Assembly: GCA_035315885.1 (NCBI GenBank)
Contig: DATFXM010000081.1
Coordinates: 1 to 35,563, forward strand
DNA length: 35,563 nt
Direction of reading: 5' to 3'
DNA from: DATFXM01 sp035315885
Lineage (GTDB): Bacteria > Acidobacteriota > Blastocatellia > UBA7656
Shown here: one piece after another, positions 31,913-35,563 of the stretch
Position numbering within the stretch: the stretch's first letter is position 1
How the letters are laid out: each line of letters opens with the position of its first letter
Notes under the pieces: generated by a model
The model's database searches: none
What the model saw: the letters and a program-made list of their open reading frames with translations, nothing else
What the model was told of the DNA's origin: nothing
Translations under genes and position numbers: made by a program

Positions 31913-34621
31913 ATGGCGATGCGTATCAGTCTAAACGTCAACAGCGCCGATCAAGTGATCGAAGTTGAGGAGGGCGCTTCCCTACTGGAGGTTCTCCGCG
32001 ATCAGCTGGGATTGATCTCGCCTAAAGACGGTTGCAGCCCGCAAGGTCAGTGCGGGTGTTGCACAGTACTAGTTGACGACCGTGCAGTGGTGTCGTGCGC
32101 GGTGCCCGCCGAGAAGGCCGCCGGCAAGCGCGTGACTACGCTGGAAGGCTTCAGTGAGCTGGAACGCGAAACATTCGCCGACAGCTTCATCGCCGGAGGA
32201 GGTCTTCAGTGCGGTTTCTGCACGCCGGGAATCATAGCCCGCGCGAAAAACCTGCTCGACAAGAACCCAGATCCCGACGACGAACAGATCAATCGAGTGC
32301 TCAGCATGCACCATTGCCGCTGTACGGGATACATCAAGATTGTCGACTCGATCAAGCTGGCCGCGTGCGCGCTGCAGGCACATCGAGGAAATGGCACGCA
32401 CCCTCCTGACACTGAAACTCAAGTTCGCTCAACACCGATTTGTGCAAGTTTGTTAGAGCACGTCGCTCGCGGGTCATCACTCTCACATTCGGAATTTGAG
32501 AGCAATGGAGAGACTCGCTCCATCGGGAAAAACGTTCCGAAATATGAGGCGCGCGAGCTTGCGCTTGGTGAGCGTCCGTTTATCGACGACATGCAATTTC
32601 CCGGAATGCTGCACGGCGCGGTACTCCTGTCCGAACATCCCCGAGCGCTGGTGAAAAAGATCAACGTCGAGCCGGCATACGCCATCGACGGCGTGGTCGC
32701 GGTGGTAACTGCCGCGGACACTCCGGGGCGTCGTCATCAGGGTCTGATCTACAACGACTGGCCTATGTTCGTAGCCGAAGGCGAGGAAACACGCTACGTG
32801 GGAGACGTGATCGCGGCAGTTGCCGCAGTCGATCGCAGAACCGCGCGGCGCGCTGCTACAGCCATCGCGGTCGAGTACGAGGTTCGCGAGCCGATTACCG
32901 AGCCAGAGTCGGCGCTTGCTCCAGGTGCGCCGCGGCTCCACGAAAAAGGGAACCTGCTGTCGAAGTCCGAGATACATCGCGGAGATGTGGACCGCGCTCT
33001 CCAGTCGTCTGCGTTTGTTGAGACCCGCACGTTCCAGACTCAATTTATCGAACACATGTTCCTGGAACCCGAGTCCTGCATCGTGGTCCCCGAGGGTGAT
33101 AGCTTGAATGTCTACACTCAAGGACAGGGAGTGTTCGACGACCGGCGACAGATCGCATCCTTTCTGGGACTCGCCGAACAGAAGATCTTTGTGCAGCTAG
33201 TGACAAACGGCGGTGCATTTGGCGGCAAGGAAGACATGAGCATTCAGGCTCAGACCGCGCTCCTTGCGATGAAGACCGGAAGCGCGGTGCGGTTGACGCT
33301 GAGCCGTGAAGAGAGCCTCAGGCTCCATCCAAAGCGACATCCGATCAAGATGACCTACACCGTCGGTTGCGATGCTGACGGACATCTCACCGCGGTGCGC
33401 GCGCATATGCTTGGCGACAAGGGCGCGTATGCATCGGTTGGCTCGAAGGTTCTGGAGCGCGCCGCCGGTCACTGCACCGGTCCCTACAAGGTGGACAATG
33501 TCGAAGTAGTGTCGCTCGCCGCTTACACAAACAATCCGCCCTGCGGCGCAATGCGCGGGTTTGGAGCAAATCAGGCCGCGTTCGGCATTGAATCGATGTT
33601 GGACATTCTTGCCGAAAAGGTGGGCATTGATAGTTGGGAGATCCGGTATCGAAACGCGCTGGATGTCGGAGACCGGTTCTGTACCGGTCAGGTTCTGGAA
33701 GCGAGTGTCGGGCTTAAGAAGACCCTCGAAGCGGTGAGGGACATCTACCGCGGCGCACGATATGCCGGTATTGCCTGCGGCATAAAAAACGTCGGGATCG
33801 GCAACGGTTTGCCGGAGTACGGCAAAGCCATGTTGGAAGTTCGCAAAGACGGCACGGTGAGCATCCACACCGGGTACACCGAGATGGGTCAGGGGCTGTT
33901 TACGTTATTGCGTCAAACTGCGGCCGAGGAGACCGGTCTTCCGGAGAGTTCTTTCGCAGTGGTATCGGCAGATACCCGCTTCGCGCTTGACTGCGGACAG
34001 ACAACTGCTTCACGCGGGACATTCCTCGGTTGCCTCGGGGTACAAGCGGCCGCCAGAAAATTGAAAGTCGAACTCGAACAGGGAAACACACTGCGAGGGC
34101 TCGAAGGCAGGACCTTTTACGGTGAAGTGCTGATAAGCGACACCACCTCATTGGAGAGCGGAGCCGCGCGTCCGAAAACCCACTTTGCATACGGATTCGC
34201 TACACAGGTTGTGATACTGAATGATGACGGGCGGCTGATGAAGGTAGTCGCGGCACACGACGTGGGCCGCGTGATGAATCCAGTTCTGCTCGAGGGTCAG
34301 ATCGAGGGCTCGATACATATGGGGCTGGGGTACGCTCTCACAGAAGAGTTTCGAGTAGAGAACGGCGTTCCGGTCACTATGACGCTGAACTCACTCGGCC
34401 TGCTGAGAGCCCGTCATATGCCCGAAGTCGAAATGATACTGATCGAGGAAAAACATCCGGACGGGCCTTACGGGGCAAAGGGTGTTGGGGAGATCGGGCT
34501 TGTTCCGACCGCTCCGGCAGTCGCCGGAGCATTGTACAAATTCGACGGCATTCGAAGGTTCAAATTGCCAATGACCGACTCGGCGGCGGCGAAATTCATT
34601 CGCGGCGGTGGAGCGAGGTGA
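31913..34621 (+). CDS. Fused [2Fe-2S]/molybdopterin hydroxylase, selenium-dependent XDH-like
   Basis: This molybdenum hydroxylase of 902 residues (from ATG 31913) has two plant-type/CO-dehydrogenase-type [2Fe-2S] domains (C41, C47, C50, C62; then LQCGFC and HHCRC near 100-140) fused directly to the molybdopterin domains, with no FAD domain. That matches Desulfovibrio aldehyde oxidoreductase and the selenium-dependent xanthine dehydrogenase-like family. Shared blocks include NGGAFGGKEDMS, LHPKRHPIKM, NNPPCGAMRGFG and GQVLEASVGLKKTLEAV; the catalytic Glu is E860 in GVGEIGLVPTAP. The substrate may be a purine or an aldehyde. The start is uncertain; a TTG at 31865 overlaps the previous stop. The gene begins 44 bp after the DUF3179 stop, so cotranscription is likely. 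Confidence 0.88.
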   Translation: MAMRISLNVNSADQVIEVEEGASLLEVLRDQLGLISPKDGCSPQGQCGCCTVLVDDRAVVSCAVPAEKAAGKRVTTLEGFSELERETFADSFIAGGGLQCGFCTPGIIARAKNLLDKNPDPDDEQINRVLSMHHCRCTGYIKIVDSIKLAACALQAHRGNGTHPPDTETQVRSTPICASLLEHVARGSSLSHSEFESNGETRSIGKNVPKYEARELALGERPFIDDMQFPGMLHGAVLLSEHPRALVKKINVEPAYAIDGVVAVVTAADTPGRRHQGLIYNDWPMFVAEGEETRYVGDVIAAVAAVDRRTARRAATAIAVEYEVREPITEPESALAPGAPRLHEKGNLLSKSEIHRGDVDRALQSSAFVETRTFQTQFIEHMFLEPESCIVVPEGDSLNVYTQGQGVFDDRRQIASFLGLAEQKIFVQLVTNGGAFGGKEDMSIQAQTALLAMKTGSAVRLTLSREESLRLHPKRHPIKMTYTVGCDADGHLTAVRAHMLGDKGAYASVGSKVLERAAGHCTGPYKVDNVEVVSLAAYTNNPPCGAMRGFGANQAAFGIESMLDILAEKVGIDSWEIRYRNALDVGDRFCTGQVLEASVGLKKTLEAVRDIYRGARYAGIACGIKNVGIGNGLPEYGKAMLEVRKDGTVSIHTGYTEMGQGLFTLLRQTAAEETGLPESSFAVVSADTRFALDCGQTTASRGTFLGCLGVQAAARKLKVELEQGNTLRGLEGRTFYGEVLISDTTSLESGAARPKTHFAYGFATQVVILNDDGRLMKVVAAHDVGRVMNPVLLEGQIEGSIHMGLGYALTEEFRVENGVPVTMTLNSLGLLRARHMPEVEMILIEEKHPDGPYGAKGVGEIGLVPTAPAVAGALYKFDGIRRFKLPMTDSAAAKFIRGGGAR

Positions 34622-34730
34622 ACTGCCGGGACAGCGGTTGGTCGGATCATCTGAAAGAGTAAAACTCTTCATCCAGCAGTCAGCTTAGCCACGGGTATCT
34701 ACCACACTATTGTTGAAAGAGGAGAACACC

Positions 34731-35156
34731 ATGGAAAAGGAGAAAGTGCTTGAGACGTTGAACGCGCTATTGGAACGAGAGCTTGCGGGCCTTGTTCGCT
34801 ATACACACTATTCGTTCATGATTTTTGGGCATACGAGGATTCCGATCATCGGATGGCTGCGAGGGCTCGCGCGGGAGTCGTTGGACCACGCGGAGCTGAT
34901 TGGGGAGCACATAACTTCGCTGGGTGGACATCCATCGCTGAAGATTGCCAGTCTACTGGAGACGCACAAGCACTCGATCAACGACATTCTGCAGGAGAGC
35001 ATCGAGCATGAGAAGGAGCAAGTGACTCTTTTCCACGAGCTGTTGCGGCTGGTGCAAGGTCAGAATATTGCTTTAGAGGAATTTGCACGTACGTTGATCT
35101 CCGACGAGGAGATACATATCTCTGAGGTGGAAAAGATGCTTCGTCAGCCGAAGTGA
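34731..35156 (+). CDS. Ferritin-like (bacterioferritin family) protein
   Basis: This 141-residue four-helix protein starts at ATG 34731 with GAGGAG seven bases upstream. Likely iron ligands are visible: E16/E18 in the first helix (LLERELAG), E49-x3-H53 (ESLDHAE), E92-H93-E94 and the E126-x2-H129 motif (DEEIH). LGGHPSL and LETHKHSINDIL are typical of small bacterioferritin-like proteins. It probably oxidises or stores iron, or acts as a redox partner; the heme-binding Met of classical Bfr is not clear. It follows the molybdenum hydroxylase by 109 bp with a probable promoter in between, and its stop is followed by GAGTGCT repeats. Confidence 0.9.
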   Translation: MEKEKVLETLNALLERELAGLVRYTHYSFMIFGHTRIPIIGWLRGLARESLDHAELIGEHITSLGGHPSLKIASLLETHKHSINDILQESIEHEKEQVTLFHELLRLVQGQNIALEEFARTLISDEEIHISEVEKMLRQPK

Positions 35157-35160
35157 AGGG

Positions 35161-35181
35161 CTGAGTGCTGAGTGTTGAGTA
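35161..35181 (+). repeat. GAGTGCT heptamer copy after the ferritin gene
   Basis: GAGTGCTGAGTGTTGAGTACC contains GAGTGCT, GAGTGTT and GAGTACC in 7-bp register, four bases after the stop, as at 9673. Confidence 0.8.
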
Positions 35182-35187
35182 CCAACA

Positions 35188-35563
35188 CCGAAGGGGTTGC
35201 GTCGTAATCGATTCAAACGGTCCAATCCGGCTGCGGGACGCAACCCCTTCAGGGTTGAAAACCTCAAAACCGCATCCTACCCAGGGTAGTCGCCGACGGC
35301 AACCCTGGGCTGGACGACGCAACCCCTTCGGGGTTGAAAACCTCAAACCGCGTCCTACCCACGGTAGCCGCCGACGGCAACCCTGGGCTCGACGACGCAC
35401 CCCCTTCAGGGTTGAAAACCTCAAAACCGCGTCCTACCCAGGGTAGCCGCCGACGGCAACCCTGGGCTCGACGACGCAACCCCTTCGGGGTTGAAAACCT
35501 CAAACCGCGTCCTACCCACGGTAGCCGCCGACGGCAACCCTGGGCTCGACGACGCACCCCCTT
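35188..35563. repeat. 78-79 bp tandem repeat array with alternating A/B units, cut by window end
   Basis: Units begin near 35235, 35313, 35391, 35470 and 35548. A-type units (CCTTCAGGGTTG, CTCAAAACCGC, CTACCCAGGGTAG) alternate with B-type (CCTTCGGGGTTG, CTCAAACCGC, CTACCCACGGTAG), so the real period is about 157 bp. Each unit holds small stems: AACCCC/GGGGTT, CTACCC/GGGTAG and GCCGACGGC. On the left, 35188-35205 is an 18-base perfect inverted copy of the B-unit start (35314-35331). Reading frames inside are repeat artefacts. The array continues beyond the window. Confidence 0.95.

Noticed and set aside
35165..35557. Several 90-150 codon frames on both strands at the right end
   Set aside because: They are made of the 78-79 bp tandem repeat; the repeated peptides arise from the DNA repeat, not from a gene.
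35188..35563. CRISPR-like regular repeat
   Set aside because: Units are contiguous and near-identical over their whole length, with no unique spacers and no cas genes.
1..35563. Mobile elements, phage genes or genomic island boundaries
   Set aside because: No transposase, integrase or terminal repeats next to the tRNA were seen; gene content looks like ordinary chromosome with repeat-rich spacers.

Overview
The window looks like chromosomal DNA of an Acidobacteriota bacterium, probably of the Blastocatellia type. This is an inference from content: a carboxypeptidase-like/plug/beta-barrel outer-membrane receptor, a SYLF lipid-binding protein, a zinc-ribbon response regulator, hopanoid side-chain genes, GC-rich codons and intergenic spaces full of short dispersed repeats. 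No transposase, integrase, phage gene or CRISPR array was seen.

Layout. 1-3342: a large S8 (subtilisin-like) protease, open at the left edge. 3700-4296: a response regulator with a Cys-rich tail. 4413-4878 (minus): a small Cys-containing protein behind a promoter and a possibly structured leader. 4900-8704 (minus): histidine kinase, sigma54-type response regulator, MobA-like nucleotidyltransferase. 8936-11003 (plus): SIMPL-domain protein, a left-handed beta-helix protein of the gamma-carbonic-anhydrase family with altered metal ligands, tRNA-Gly(CCC). 11195-16248 (minus): NCS2 purine permease, a conserved small protein, DUF2905, sucD, SYLF protein, SDR oxidoreductase; a class II aldolase/adducin protein diverges at 16494. 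17399-22017 (minus): hopanoid head-group genes hpnJ, hpnK, two small EmrE-like membrane proteins and hpnI, the last four joined by 4-base start/stop overlaps. 22341-24956: Dabb protein, GNAT acetyltransferase, secreted sulfatase. 25095-27656 (minus): ArnT-like glycosyltransferase plus TPR protein. 27981-30500: TonB-dependent-receptor-like protein. 30663-34621: a DUF3179 membrane protein interrupted by one in-frame TGA, then a fused [2Fe-2S]/molybdopterin hydroxylase. 34731-35156: ferritin-like protein. 35188 to the end: 78-79 bp tandem repeats.

The most striking feature is the DUF3179 gene. Its TGA (31158-31160) replaces the first Cys of the family's CxxC motif. It is followed after 8 nt by a perfect 7-bp hairpin with a GGUCU loop, the loop sequence I recall for the E. 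coli fdhF SECIS. The next gene, 44 bp downstream, resembles the selenium-dependent xanthine dehydrogenase-like family. Together they suggest a selenoprotein/selenium-molybdenum locus; a nonsense mutation or sequencing error remains the alternative. The second notable system is the hopanoid glycosylation operon with an embedded pair of EmrE-like proteins, which could form a heterodimeric lipid flippase.
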